The translations under genes were made by a program, and so were the position numbers. 64,000 bases of DNA. Source: Cryptomeria japonica. Taxonomy: Eukaryota; Streptophyta; Pinopsida; Cupressales; Cupressaceae. The notes under the pieces are model-generated. The model searched no databases. It was given only the letters and a program-made list of their open reading frames with translations, and had not been told where the DNA came from. This document shows, one piece after another, positions 33,973-44,816 of the stretch. The DNA lies in assembly GCF_030272615.1 (NCBI RefSeq), contig NC_081408.1, forward strand, positions 610,953,673 through 611,017,672, read 5' to 3'. How positions within the stretch are numbered: the stretch's first letter is position 1; every line of letters starts with the position of its first letter.

Positions 33973-34171
33973 TTAGTTTGGTATGAGTGCAAATATTTTT
34001 GCATGGTACCAAAGCACACAGGTGCTAGAAAGAAGAAGCATTAACAATCTTTTGCAGTCTTTGAAAATTAGAGTTGTTTTAGAATGGGATTTTTCATTGT
34101 CTTGGGAGTTGTTTGTTAATTTTGTTTATGTATTCATAAACTGAAATAAAGTTCCAAAAGGGGGTAATTTA

Positions 34172-35148
34172 AGTCTAGAATAGGAATTAAATATCATCCA
34201 TCTGTCATCACTTTTGAAGAAGGAAACTACAAGTCTTGGTGTGATGGAATCTTAAAGCATTGTCAATGGATTCATCTATTGCCACATTTGTATGGACTTG
34301 TTCCTGAACCAAGTACGTGTTGGAAAAAATATTCTTGGGAAAATAGAAATGATCATGTGTTAGGATTAATTGGTTTAAGTGTTGGGGACCACAAATCATG
34401 GGCTCTATCACACATCAAGTGCCCTTGCACTCTTTGGGCCACTTTATGGGAAATGTATGGAGATCCCATTGAACCTCCATTCCCAAATGATCTGACTATA
34501 GACATGCTTCTCTCCCTTGATAATGATGATGATCCTATGTATGATGATGAAACTAAAGAGGAAATTCCTTATTGGAAGAGCCTTGATTGTCTTGATTACA
34601 CAGAGACATCTCCTTCCGATTCTCCTCTTTCTACACCTCTAGTATTGGCAGCGATTCAACCACCTCCACCTACCAGTTTGATAGAGATTTTGGCTTTTCC
34701 AAATGCTACCTCAGATTCTCTTCTGCAGGTTCATTCTTTCCCTACTGATGAGAGAGATATCATCCTATCAGACATTTATCATTTCTTTGTTGAATCTCTC
34801 CTTGATCATGATGACAACATTGAGGACACATACCATCTCCCCAATGTCAACTCACATCAAGATGCATATTCTTTTGGTTTGAATTCTCTTGTTCTCTCTC
34901 TGCCACTCCATGCTACTATCTCGACACATCTTGAACCATATATGAACAGATCTCACATTTCAGTGTTCATTGTTATTGAATCTTGTATGGTAGAGTTGTC
35001 TTTCAACATTAGATTGGAGAAATATGAGTATTTTTTAGAACCATTCATCTTGATTCCTTCATATATTTCTACACAATCATATCTTCATGCCTTCAGACTA
35101 CCAGTTTCTATATTCAGAGACCGTGTACATGTATGTTTATCCATTTGA
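34172..35148 (+). pseudogene. Element E gag-like protein
   Basis: A frame of about 325 residues with no ATG at its head; the codons from about 34172 are open to a stop at 35146-35148. The N-terminal part (FEEGNYKSWCDGILKHC, ATLWEMYGDP) resembles the start of copia gag, where a Y-x-x-W motif and a later WxxLxxxY region are common. The rest is acidic and rich in serine and proline, with no zinc knuckle. Product unlikely. Confidence 0.6.
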
Positions 35149-35393
35149 GCAATCCAAAATATGTACAACTGCATCTCGTGCAATGGTTTATGCAACTCTA
35201 ATATAATGTTATTGTAGTGTGGATTCATTTGCAGTTCTACAGTTCTTTATTGGTAGTTGTAGCCTTCTTCTTTAGTTTGAATAAATGGTTAGGAGTTTTC
35301 CTCACTTGGGTTTTCTCTATTCCTCTTTGTAATTGTGTTCCTGATCATAGCTTTGTTGATGGGACTCATATCTCTTTATTCAACTAGCTACAC

Positions 35394-35404
35394 TTAAGGG
35401 GGGG
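35394..35404 (+). promoter_or_regulatory. Element E polypurine tract
   Basis: AAGGGGGGGG-type run directly before the 3' LTR TGTTAG start. Confidence 0.85.
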
Positions 35405-35683
35405 TGTTAGTGTAGAATATTCTGTCTAGAATATTCCTTTAGATAAGTTTGCTAGTTGTTAAGAGATAGGATTATGGTTGCTTAGTCGTGCAATCTTGGA
35501 TAGAGTTTTTTAATCTTGCATAAAGCTAAAACCCTATTTTTTAGTTGGTTGTTGCCATTTTAGATGGATTTTCTCATACTTTATATATTGTACTCATTTT
35601 TAAGTCAATCAAGCAGAATGATTATGTACTTTGTAGCTCTACCAGTATTCTTGGTTTTTCTAGGTTTAACAAATATTTTTACA
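35405..35683 (+). repeat. Element E 3' LTR (279 bp)
   Basis: Pairs with 33641-33960; shorter mainly through a missing stretch near 35600. Confidence 0.88.
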
Positions 35684-35909
35684 TCCATCTATATCTCAAT
35701 TCTATATTATTTATAGCATATATAAAGAATTAACTAAGTAAAACATATAAACCATTTAAATTCAATTGACTTTAATATTATCATTCTTCCCCATAATAAC
35801 TATTGAGAAGTAGTTAAATGTGTTAATATATTCTGAAAGTATCTACTATTTAATCCTACATTATACAATATGCGAAGTACATTTAACTCCATATCTAGTT
35901 AAATTCAAG

Positions 35910-36669
35910 ATTTGATTCCATGGAGCTTCTTCCAGAGATCTGATCCCATAGAGCTTCTCTGGAATCTAACGCAAAGGGCGAAGAATAACAAACTAGCATG
36001 CCACTTGAACTACGGCAACAATGAGCATAACCATAAGAGTGCAAGATTGACATCTCTCAGCAAGACATCGAGATAGTGGCCAGCTGGAATAAACAGGTAT
36101 TGTTTTCCTGCTAGTGACATTGCTCTTATCCCTAAAGGAAGAAAGCACACCATAACCCACACAAGCACAGCCAACCACAAACACTTTGATGCCACAACCA
36201 GATGTATTGCTGCGCCAAATGTTATTGATAATGATACCAGTGCTATACATAACGCTTCCAAACTCATCTCAGTTATGATCCAATCTTCTACATGGCTACG
36301 AAAACCAGCAAAATTAAGGAGGATAGCAGAAGCAATGGAAAAACAAAAAGCCAGCGTGTCAAATATCACAAACACCTTGAAGAGAAAAGTGTTTATTAAT
36401 AGAGGGATTCCTTGACCTTGTTCTAGAGTGTCAATACCTCCTGGCAATGTGAAAACAGCAACAAATATCAGTTGATGGGGTGGTTGCAGGTCTAGAATTT
36501 GATGGTCACCTCTATCTGTCATATGAATTTTTGATGACGGTTTAGTCATTTCAAAAAATATAAAAGTAGAAGATTGAAGCCACACTAAAATGCAATGCAC
36601 ATCTTTATTGGAAGAAATGAAAATCATTGTCTTAATGAAAAAATAATGATAAATTAGTAATAGATGCAA
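35910..36669 (-). pseudogene. PGG-domain membrane protein fragment, copy 2 (inverted)
   Basis: The 219-residue frame 36669-36010 matches the PGG copies at 1.2 and 45.2 kb from FTLPGG onward (VFVIFDTLAFCFSIASAIL, HVEDWIITEMSLEAL, LSITFGAAIHLVVASKCLW). The first 80 residues do not match, and no ankyrin repeats are seen upstream on this strand. A stop at 36010 interrupts the frame, but similarity (WKKLHGIKS against LKKLYGIKS) continues to about 35910. A few extra residues follow PGG compared with the other copies. A dispersed, truncated paralogue. Confidence 0.85.
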
Positions 36670-37514
36670 AAATCTTAAATTTACTAAATAAGTTTCTAAT
36701 TTATTATATATTAACGTTAAATGATAATCAATTAATAATTACTAATTTAGTAATAATAAACATTAAAATTTTAAAATTATATATATTATGACAAGTTTCT
36801 ATAACAATCTTATTAAATATATTTAAGAAATTAAATTGACTAAGTTTCTAAATTCATATATAAAAAATAGAATATATTGTAAAAATTCATCTTAAAATAT
36901 TTTATCAATTATATTCTATCATTTCAAATATGACAAGTTTCTAAATTCATATGAAAAAATAGAACTATTCTAAAAAACTCATATTAAAATATTATAAAAT
37001 TAGAAACAACTACATCTTCTATATTCTAAATCCTTCCATTTCAAAATATTTTAAATAAATTTGTATTTTTATAATAAACATTCTAAACTAATATATATAT
37101 TATCTATTATATTTTTTTACGGTTTATTTATAATTTGAAGTGTCATGTGTACGGTTTTAAAAAAAAATAGTATGTCAATACATACATTCTACTAATTTTT
37201 TATGCTGTCAAATACGGTTCAAAAGTGAAATAAATGTCTTTTAATCTGCAATAAGATCAGTTAGTTTTAAATTGAATCTTAAATAATAATAAACATTTCA
37301 AAATATAAATAATATAATAAAAAGTAATAATGAATATATTCTATTTTATAGCTACAAGTGGTTACCACAATTTAAGCACCTATAATGAATCAACGCAGCC
37401 ATATGCGCCAACGGAGTTCTCTGAAATTTATCTACTTGTGGCAAGCTCACGTTTGTCGCGTAAAAGGACCTCAATTAAATCTGCACAGCTAAATATTGGG
37501 TTTGTTAACGAAAA
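36670..37514. other. AT-rich intergenic sequence
   Basis: Very AT-rich; no gene. The frame 37330-37554 has no recognisable content until its last 40 bases, which run into the integrase fragment in another frame. Confidence 0.4.
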
Positions 37515-38658
37515 CAAAGACACCCAATCTCTTGCATCCCTTAGTTATTCCTAGTCAATATTGGGAAGAGGTCTCCATGGAATTCATCACGAAATTACAA
37601 GATCTAAAGGTAAGAATGTCATCATGGGGTTGTGGATCACCTCACTAAATAAATACATTTATTTGCACTATCACATCCATTTACAACAAGTATAATGGTA
37701 AAAAGAAAGTTTTAATAATATAAAAAATACAAGGTAAAACTAATATTATTCTTAGTGATTGTGATCCTATTCTTACAATTAATTTTTGGGTGGATTAATT
37801 CTCACATCTAGGTACTCAATTGGCTCATATTACTTTATAACATCCTCAATTAGATGATAAAACTAAAGTTGTTGATAAGTGTCTAAAACTAAAGTTGTTG
37901 ATAAGTGTTTGGAAGGATATATACATTGTTTCACTTAGATAAGTAGTTTTTAATGGGTAGATTGTCTACCACTAGCACAATGGTGGTATAATAATTATTT
38001 CATAGTTTATAAAAAAGATCTCCATTTATGGTACTATATGGATATCATCCTCCTTCCATCACATCATCATTGAGGGTGTCACCAAGAGTTCAAGTCATGG
38101 AGGACCACATACTTCATCAACAACAAGTACATTTAGGACTCAAAGAGAACCTGACCATGACATGAAATTGAATAAAGTAGCAAGAAAACCAGGACCCTAG
38201 AGAAAGAAGCTTTGAAGTTGGGGAGTATTTTTTCTTGACATTGTAACCTTACAAGCAAATTTCATAAAAGAAACAAAAAAAAGAACAACTTTCTTCTAAA
38301 ATATTATGACCTATAACAAATCATGCAAAAGATGGGCATTGTCCCTACAAGATTGAGTTGCCATCAACAACAAAGATATGTGCAATTTTAATGTTTCTTG
38401 TTTGAAGAAATTAATTGAGTGTAATATCAATACAAAAATAATACTACTAAAGCTCAATGAAGAAGGAAGAATCATATTTGAACCAAAGTTCATTCTTCAA
38501 AATACAAAAAAAATTTAAGGAGTAGAACACTCACCAATTATCTCATTCAATGTAAGAATTTATCAATTGAAGATACCTAATGTGAAGATGAAGAGTTTAT
38601 TTAGAAGCATCCACACTTGATTATCATTGAGGACAATGCTTCTTTGAAAAGGGGGGCA
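37515..38658 (+). pseudogene. Element F: chromovirus integrase and chromodomain remnant
   Basis: A heavily frameshifted Ty3/gypsy pol end. Readable blocks across frames, in order: LHPLVIPSQYWEEVSMEFI, KGKNVIM, then the DPI-NFW-GTQL block, CLEGYIHCFT, a WWYN block, RVQVMEDHILHQQQV, a chromodomain-like LSIEDT-CEDEEFI-KHPHLI and IIEDNASLKRG. A chromodomain after integrase marks the chromovirus branch and helps to direct insertion. A run AAAAGGGGGGCA just before 38659 is the polypurine tract. The 5' part of the element is missing. Confidence 0.88.
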
Positions 38659-39040
38659 TGCTATGCCATTAATCCTAGAGTATAAATAGAGTTATGTGTA
38701 GTTGGCTTGTGACTACATTAACTCTTAAATAAGTCATATTATCATTATCATATTGTTCTGTAGTTATTTAGGCCGACCTAGGACTTAAATGTGGTCATCT
38801 AAGTCAGATTGGGTGATATCTTAGGCATAAATATGGTATATATAGGAGGAACTTGTCTCATTTTATCACCAATTATGAATTGTATTCTTATTCAATATAT
38901 TTAGCACGTTTTAGGCTCTAAGTTTATTGCTTTTTGTTATTTTACAATTTTAAGTTGATTGATTTTAATAATTTTATATTAATGTGGGTTGGACTTCTTC
39001 TATTTATCATTCTTATTAGGCCGAGAGGCGTAACACTACA
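38659..39040 (+). repeat. Element F 3' LTR (about 382 bp)
   Basis: Begins TGCTATGCCATTAATCC after the polypurine tract, has a TATA box (TATAAATAGA) at 38681, and probably ends at GTAACACTACA. No partner LTR or target duplication was found in the window. Confidence 0.75.
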
Positions 39041-39660
39041 ATGACACCCACCCATCTTTTTTATCTTTGTAATTTTAGTGACTAGAAATTTAAAAATATT
39101 TTAAAGATTAAAATCTAAATTAAAAAGAAACTTTCTATTATTATTTATTATGACTAGACAGCGAATAATTTAAAAATAAGTTAAAGACTAAAATCTAAAC
39201 TAAAAAGCAACTTTCTATTATTATTATTATTTATTAAATACAAAAAAATTATATCTGCATTTAAAAGAAACAAATAACAACTTATTATTATTATTTATTA
39301 AATGTAAAAAAATTTATATTTTTAAATCTACATTTTAAAAAACTTCTAATCTAAAAAATTATGTTTTTAAATCTAGATTTAAAAGAAACTTCTATTTATT
39401 TATGTTTTGTATGGTTAATTTAGAGTAGATGAAAGTAAGGATGGAGACAGAGAGATGTGACACTAAGAATGATAGAGGAATAGAGAGATAGAGATAAATA
39501 TATATGTTGATTGCTTTTATTTTAACAATTGATTGTGGAGGAAGCCCATTTGATTAAACACATTTCTATAAAAACTACAAGTTTTTATTACATAAAATTT
39601 ATATTTTATATCAAGTATATGAAAAGTTGTTAGATATGATGAGTTGTATAATATTTATGA
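39041..39660. other. AT-rich intergenic sequence
   Basis: No gene seen. Several imperfect repeats of a TTATTATTATTTATTAAAT type phrase, with AAAAGMAACTTTCTATTATT, between 39110 and 39400. Confidence 0.4.
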
Positions 39661-39664
39661 GAAG

Positions 39665-39732
<68 letters not shown>
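39665..39732. repeat. (TA)n microsatellite, about 33 units
   Basis: Uninterrupted TA dinucleotide run. Likely polymorphic, and a place where assemblies slip. Confidence 0.97.
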
Positions 39733-39735
<3 letters not shown>

Positions 39736-40087
39736 GTTTAATCTTTTAAAAAAACAATTCAACTATATGTTTTTTTTTAAAATTTTTTTATAGATATTAA
39801 GATCATTTTGCAAAAAGGTTTATGGTGAGTGGTTGGCATCACTATCTTGTACATTCACTCACTGTAGCGTAGTCTACCAAGTAAAGCATACAATTTAATT
39901 TCAAAATAATAGATCAATTGTAGTTTTATAACTTTTTATTTGAATCTTTATATGTAAGGAAAAAACAAGGAGAAAAATAAAATTGCAATTAGATGGTAGA
40001 AACCTCTTAAGATTTAGGAAATAAAGAAGTAATTAAGCATTATAATACTGAAATATAGTTTTGAAGAGTAAATAGTGCATGATAAAA

Positions 40088-40313
40088 AATTGATAGGGCG
40101 AATTCCAATGACTGGGAAAAAAAGCCTAAGGGTGAATCCTACTGAAAGAAGTATATGAAGGAAAAAACAAGCATGACAGGGAAAAAAAAAACCTAAGAAG
40201 TATATGAAAGAAAAAAAAGTCTAAGAGTGAATCCCAATGATAGGTTAAAAAAAGCCTAAGAGTGAATCCCAATGACAAGTAAAAAAAAAAGCCTAAGAAG
40301 TATATGAAACTTT
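40088..40313. repeat. Tandem repeat with GCCTAAGRGTGAATCC units
   Basis: Five or six imperfect units of about 30-45 bases, each with an A-run, GCCTAAG(A/G)GTGAATCC or GAAGTATATGAA, and AATGACAGG-like ends. No function evident. Confidence 0.75.
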
Positions 40314-40980
40314 TATTTAAAATGTTGAAAGACTAAACCAGAAGTTGCACATTAGATAGTATTTTTTAAAAAGAAATTGGTTGTCAAGTACAATGAATAA
40401 TAACTATTTAATCTACAATAAGATTATATTCTAATAAATATTAACCATATGAAATTAATAATCTAATAAATATTAACCATACCTCTATATAAATTTTATT
40501 TATAAAATATAAATATGCTAATTAAATAAAAATATATAAATATGCTAAACTTGATGTACCATTTAACTTTATAACTATAATTTTATGAAAGAATTTTTAA
40601 AAATAATAATTTTTTAATTAAAATGACAGTGTTATGCTAAACTTAAAAAGTGTAATAATACATTCCAAATTATAAATATATGTGATTTTATAAAAATATA
40701 TCATACTCTATGATCAACACATGAATAACAAATGGATGTCTCCATCTCCGACCAGCTCTTTCGATCTTCTCTTTATTAAACTTTGTGCCCACTGCTTTAA
40801 ATTTAATCCTCGCATATTTTTAAGGCAAGTTTGATTTTATTCTCCCTTTAACAAGAGATGACGGGGAATAAACAAAGTAATGTGAAATTTACCTTATTCT
40901 TCTTAAGCGTTAAAATCGAAGCGGCTTTTAACTTTGGATCCAATTCTTTTCTTATTAGCTATGGCCATTCACATTCGCAT
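40314..40980. other. AT-rich intergenic sequence
   Basis: Nothing supported. ATATAAATATGCTAA occurs twice near 40506 and 40530. Confidence 0.4.
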
Positions 40981-40981
40981 T

Positions 40982-41541
40982 TATTTTAGGTCCAATTTTC
41001 TTTCTTTAATTGAAAAGAATAAAAAGAAAATGAATGATTCAATTAAAGTAATTGCTCCAGTTCATACTTTTTGTAAACCAATAGCTTGTGTTCAGATGTT
41101 CTGAAACTTCTATTTGACTTAAGCATATTTAGTGTTCCCAGAATTTTATTTTTTTCTGTTTGACTGAAGCATATTTAGTGTCTTCATAATTTTTTTTAAT
41201 TTATTTTTTAAATGAATGATCTATTTTAAGTCCAACTTTAACTTTATTCTTTCTTTAATTGAAAAGAATAAAAAGAACAATATGTAGTCATGAATGATTC
41301 AACTAAAGTAATTGTTCCAGCTCATGTTTTTTGTGAACGAATAACTTCTTGTTGAGATGTTCTGAAACTTCTATTTGACTGAAGCATATTTAGTGTCCCC
41401 AGAATTATTTTTTCTGTTTGACTGAAGCATATTTAGTGTCCCCATAATTTTTTTTTTTTAAATGAATGATTTATTTTAAGTCCAATTGTAACTTTATTCT
41501 TTCCTTAATTGAAAAGAATAAAAAGAACAATATGTAGTCAT
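40982..41541. repeat. Tandem repeat, about 250 bp unit, 2.2 copies
   Basis: TTATTTTARGTCCAA blocks at 40981, 41221 and 41471, each followed by an AATTGAAAAGAATAAAAAGAA block at about 41009, 41257 and 41507. The third, partial unit ends at the LINE fragment (GTAGTCATGAAT). Confidence 0.85.
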
Positions 41542-41544
41542 GAA

Positions 41545-42030
41545 TAGGGTGGTCTAGAGTGAGCGACTTTAAGTCTGTTTATAGGTGTGGGCAATCGGAG
41601 ATAAAGCGGTGGAAGGTTCCTAATGAATGGCCCGTTGTTGATATGGAGGAAGACTATGCTGAGCTTCATGGCATTTTGGCTAGTAGACACTGTAGTTCCC
41701 TTAAGGATAGGGATAAACTTGCTTGGTCCCTGAATCCTAAGGGTGTTTTTATTGTTGCCAGTGAGTACAAAGAGTTGTTGTTCCGTCGTTTGGAGGGGAG
41801 GGAGGTGCACTGGTGGAAATATGTTTTGAACAATTTCTCTTGGCTGAAGTGTAACTATTTTGCTTAGACTTTGGCTTTGAATAGGTGTCTTACCTGTGAC
41901 AATATTCACAAGTGTGAGTTCCATGGGCCTTCCATCTGTTTTTTGTGTGGTATTGGAGATGAAGACTCCTCTCACCTGTTCTTCAGTGCCATTTCTTGTT
42001 CTTCAGATGCCATCTATAATTGGAATCAAA
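41545..42030 (+). pseudogene. LINE reverse-transcriptase C-terminal zinc-binding fragment
   Basis: Frame with one TAG (41865-41867). It reads as the end of a plant L1-type LINE ORF2, after the RT domain: DRDKLAWSLNPKGVFIVAS, WWKYVLNNFSWLKCNYFA, then the zinc-binding tail ICFLCGIGDEDSSHLFFSAI with C-x2-C and H. The TAG stands where a tryptophan is usual in this block. The element is 5'-truncated, as most LINE insertions are; no poly-A tail is obvious. Confidence 0.82.
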
Positions 42031-42734
42031 ATACCTCTTACAATAAGTTGGTATATCATGATCATAAAACAAATACCCCTTGTTCGATTCTCCTATGTTT
42101 AGTTCAATAAGCATCTTCATATGATTTAGAACCTCCTCCCTAATTGTTGTAGGGTTTTCTTTCACTTAAATTCTATCAATCAAGTAATCTCTCCGTGTTC
42201 TTTTTCATGCTTTAAAATCTAAGAAAAAATGTGTTCTGAAAATATTTTAAACATAAAATTCATAATTTTAATAAATCTAAATTTATACTATGAAATATGG
42301 TATATAAATATCTAAAAATATTTGGAGTCATGAATTAATCAACAAACCAAGGTTACACTATTTTCAAACTTATTAATTTTCTTCTAACCTATTAACTTTA
42401 TTCAAAATATCATTTGGGAGATGGGTGTTGATTAAAAACTCTATATCCATATTTGTCTGTTGCTAGACTTGAAAAATAATATAAAGTCTTTCATAGAAAA
42501 TTAACATAGACTTAAAGACTTAAGGTATCCATTTAGACAAAAAAGACGAAATCCTAATAAAATTGTTTGGAAATCAACAATATCATTTTCTCTCCCTCAA
42601 AAATATCTTTTTTACTCCAATTATCTAATAATATGGCAAGCATAACATAAATTTAATTAATAAACAAAATATATTAAATACATAGCTAGACATACTTCTA
42701 TGTATGATACAAAATTGATTTTATTTTTTTCTTC

Positions 42735-42964
42735 AAAATGCCTATCGTTTCCAAGAGGATGTTGGGGAAGGTTGCAAGACTGGCTTTGGACCTACCAATT
42801 TTATTTGCTCGAAAACTTCTAAAGCCATTTTGTGCCTCTCCTGCAATTGGGGCATTCCATGAGGCCATATTTCTTTCCGGCTTTTTGTCGAACAGTTCAC
42901 GTGCCTTGTCTTTGCTTTCACTTTTTGCATACACGTCAACCAGAGCAACTATAACATTTGACAA
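42735..42964 (-). pseudogene. Pentatricopeptide repeat (PPR) protein fragment
   Basis: About 70 residues of PPR motifs: VIVALVDVYAKSESKDKAREL, FDKKPERNMASWNAPIAG, EAQNGF, then a frame change and KASLATFPNILLE. The order (NALVDMYAKCG-like, then DKMPERNVVSWN-like) is that of plant PLS-class organelle RNA-binding PPR proteins. No start, further repeats or C-terminal domain are present; it is a relic. Confidence 0.8.
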
Positions 42965-43225
42965 AATTTACAACTGCAACTATATCATCTGACAAAATCT
43001 ACCCTATTCATTTTAATTAAAACTCCAATTCAAACACTCTTCCCGTGCTGCTGCAGAAGTTTAGTTGAATTTGATTTTCATCATGCGCGGGAATTGCTGA
43101 CGCAGACTGTAACAACCTCTGCTGGCTGTGATGGTGAGTGTTTAGGGAACGGAAATGGATCGAGGAACGGAACAGGTTCAACGGGCCCCACATCACCATC
43201 TAAGCAGTCAAAGCTTAGTGTGTGT
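42965..43225. other. Spacer upstream of the ankyrin gene repeat
   Basis: No gene recognised. Composition is less AT-rich at 43030-43240. Confidence 0.4.
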
Positions 43226-43227
43226 GA

Positions 43228-43886
43228 TTTAAGGCTGGCCCCACTTGAGTGGTGCTATAGTTCCTGCTGCCTCCTAAAAATGGATGATTTTGTCTTTTAT
43301 TTTTCGAAAGCGTCCAATCTCTTATGGCACTCTTATTAATAAAGTTCTGCACAAAGACAATACTCGCATGTTTTTACTGGTCTTTTCACCTTTTTTTTTT
43401 AAATTATGCGGATGGACCACTTGACTGGTGCTACAGTTCCTGCTGCCTCCTAAACATGGATGATTTTGTCTTTTATTTTTCGAAAGTGTCCAATCTCTTA
43501 TGGCACTCTTATTAATAAAGTTCTGCAGAAAGACAATACTCGCATGTTTTTAGTGGTCTTTTCACGACCTTTTTTCAAATTATGCGGATGGACCCGCTTG
43601 AGTACCGGTGCTACAGTTCCTGCTGCCTCCTAAACATGGATGATTTTTTCTTTTATTTTTCGAAAGCGTCCAATCTCTTATGGCACTCTTATTAATAAAG
43701 TTCTGCAGAAAGACAATACTTGCATGTTTTTACTGGTCTTTTCACCTTTTTTTTTTAAATTATGCGGATGGACCACTTGAGTGGTGCTACAGTTCCTGCT
43801 GCCTCCTAAACATGGATGATTTTGTCTTTTATTTTTCGAAAGCGTCCAATCTCTTATGGCACTCTTAATAAAGTTCTGGCATGTTT
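43228..43886. repeat. Four-copy tandem repeat, 176-180 bp unit, upstream of the ankyrin-PGG gene
   Basis: GGTGCTAYAGTTCCTGCTGC starts copies at 43251, 43427, 43607 and 43783. Each continues through TGGATGATTTTKTCTTTTAT, CGAAAGYGTCCAATCTCTTA and TGGCACTCTTA; the full unit also holds AATAAAGTTCTG and a TTATGCGGATGGACC block. The similar 62-63 residue frames within (43324, 43680) come from the repeat. Confidence 0.93.
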
Positions 43887-44424
43887 TTGTAAAAACAAAG
43901 TGTTTCTACCTCCAGAGAAGTTTCCATCTTCCCATTGAAAAAACGCGTTTGCCTTAAGCCCGAGCCTATAGTCTTTTTGGCCAAGCTCGATGGATCAAAC
44001 TGGGTATGTCTGCAAAGGAATGAACAGAACGTTCTTTGAAGCAGCCAAATCAGGGAACGTAAGAGCGCTTAATGAGATTTCGCCGCCGTGGAGCGTTGCG
44101 AATGAGGTAACGCCAGGGGGAAACACGGTGCTACATATTGCCGCCTATCATGGCTCTCTCCCATTCGTTCACAAGTTGCTTCAACTTTCAAATGCCAATC
44201 TAGAGGATGGGATGACATTTTTAAAAGCTAAAAATATGGAAGGAAACACAGCGTTACACGAAGCAGCCTTAGGAGGAAGTGAGCAAGTCGTGAATACTTT
44301 ACTTGAATTCTGCCCAGATTTGGTGAATGAGATCAACAAAGCAAGCGAAACAGCTCTCTTTAAAGCTTGTGAGGGAGGTCATGCCAAGATCGTTGAACTG
44401 TTGTGTCCAATGACTTATACTGAG

Positions 44425-44427
44425 TAA
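44425..44427 (+). other. Premature TAA in the ankyrin-PGG gene
   Basis: Between TYTE and NKRSDGQTPLHL. The frame continues for 19 more codons to the donor site with intact ankyrin consensus. Confidence 0.85.
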
Positions 44428-44711
44428 AACAAGAGATCCGATGGCCAAACACCTTTACATCTTGCAGTCTCTAAATTAAGTACAGGTATGTTGTTCTTTG
44501 ATTTTTGGTTGATTCGATTTTTGTTTACTATGACAATTTTTATACGTTTGTAGATTTTTGGAAATAAAATATATTTGGTGGACAACTATTATTTCCTGGA
44601 TTGTATGACGCTGCTAAAAATTTGTTCAAAAGAATTAGAGATGCCCTTTAAGACCACCTCCTCTCAATATTCTAATGGTAACAAAGAAGTTGAACCCATG
44701 TAAGATCCTTG

Positions 44712-44816
44712 TTGATGCATTTTGTTTTACATCAAAGCTCGAAACCAGAATGTTCTAACCTTATTGATGCATTTTGTTTTACATCAAAGCTCGAAACCAG
44801 AATGTTCTAGACTTAC
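44712..44816. repeat. 52 bp tandem duplication in the ankyrin-PGG intron
   Basis: TTGATGCATTTTGTTTTACA and the following GAAACCAGAATGTTCTA occur twice, 52 bases apart, identical over about 47 bases: a recent duplication. Confidence 0.92.

Larger units (their letters stand above)
33641..35683 (+). mobile_element. Element E: 2.0 kb copia-type non-autonomous LTR element with gag-like frame
   Basis: 5' LTR 33641-33960, primer-binding site TGGTATCAGAGC at 33961, a gag-like frame, a G-run polypurine tract (35394-35404) and 3' LTR 35405-35683. There is no room for protease, integrase, RT or RNase H, so it must have relied on enzymes from another element. In size it is close to TRIM elements but keeps a coding frame, like gag-only elements described in plants. 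The LTRs have many substitutions and indels (320 against 279 bp), so it is old. Confidence 0.88.

Noticed and set aside
41983-42165. 60-residue minus-strand frame
   Set aside because: Overlaps the LINE tail on the other strand and has no clear family signature.
43324-43868. Repeated 62-63 residue frames (MALLLIKFC...)
   Set aside because: Identical because the DNA is a tandem repeat; no coding bias and one copy differs in frame.
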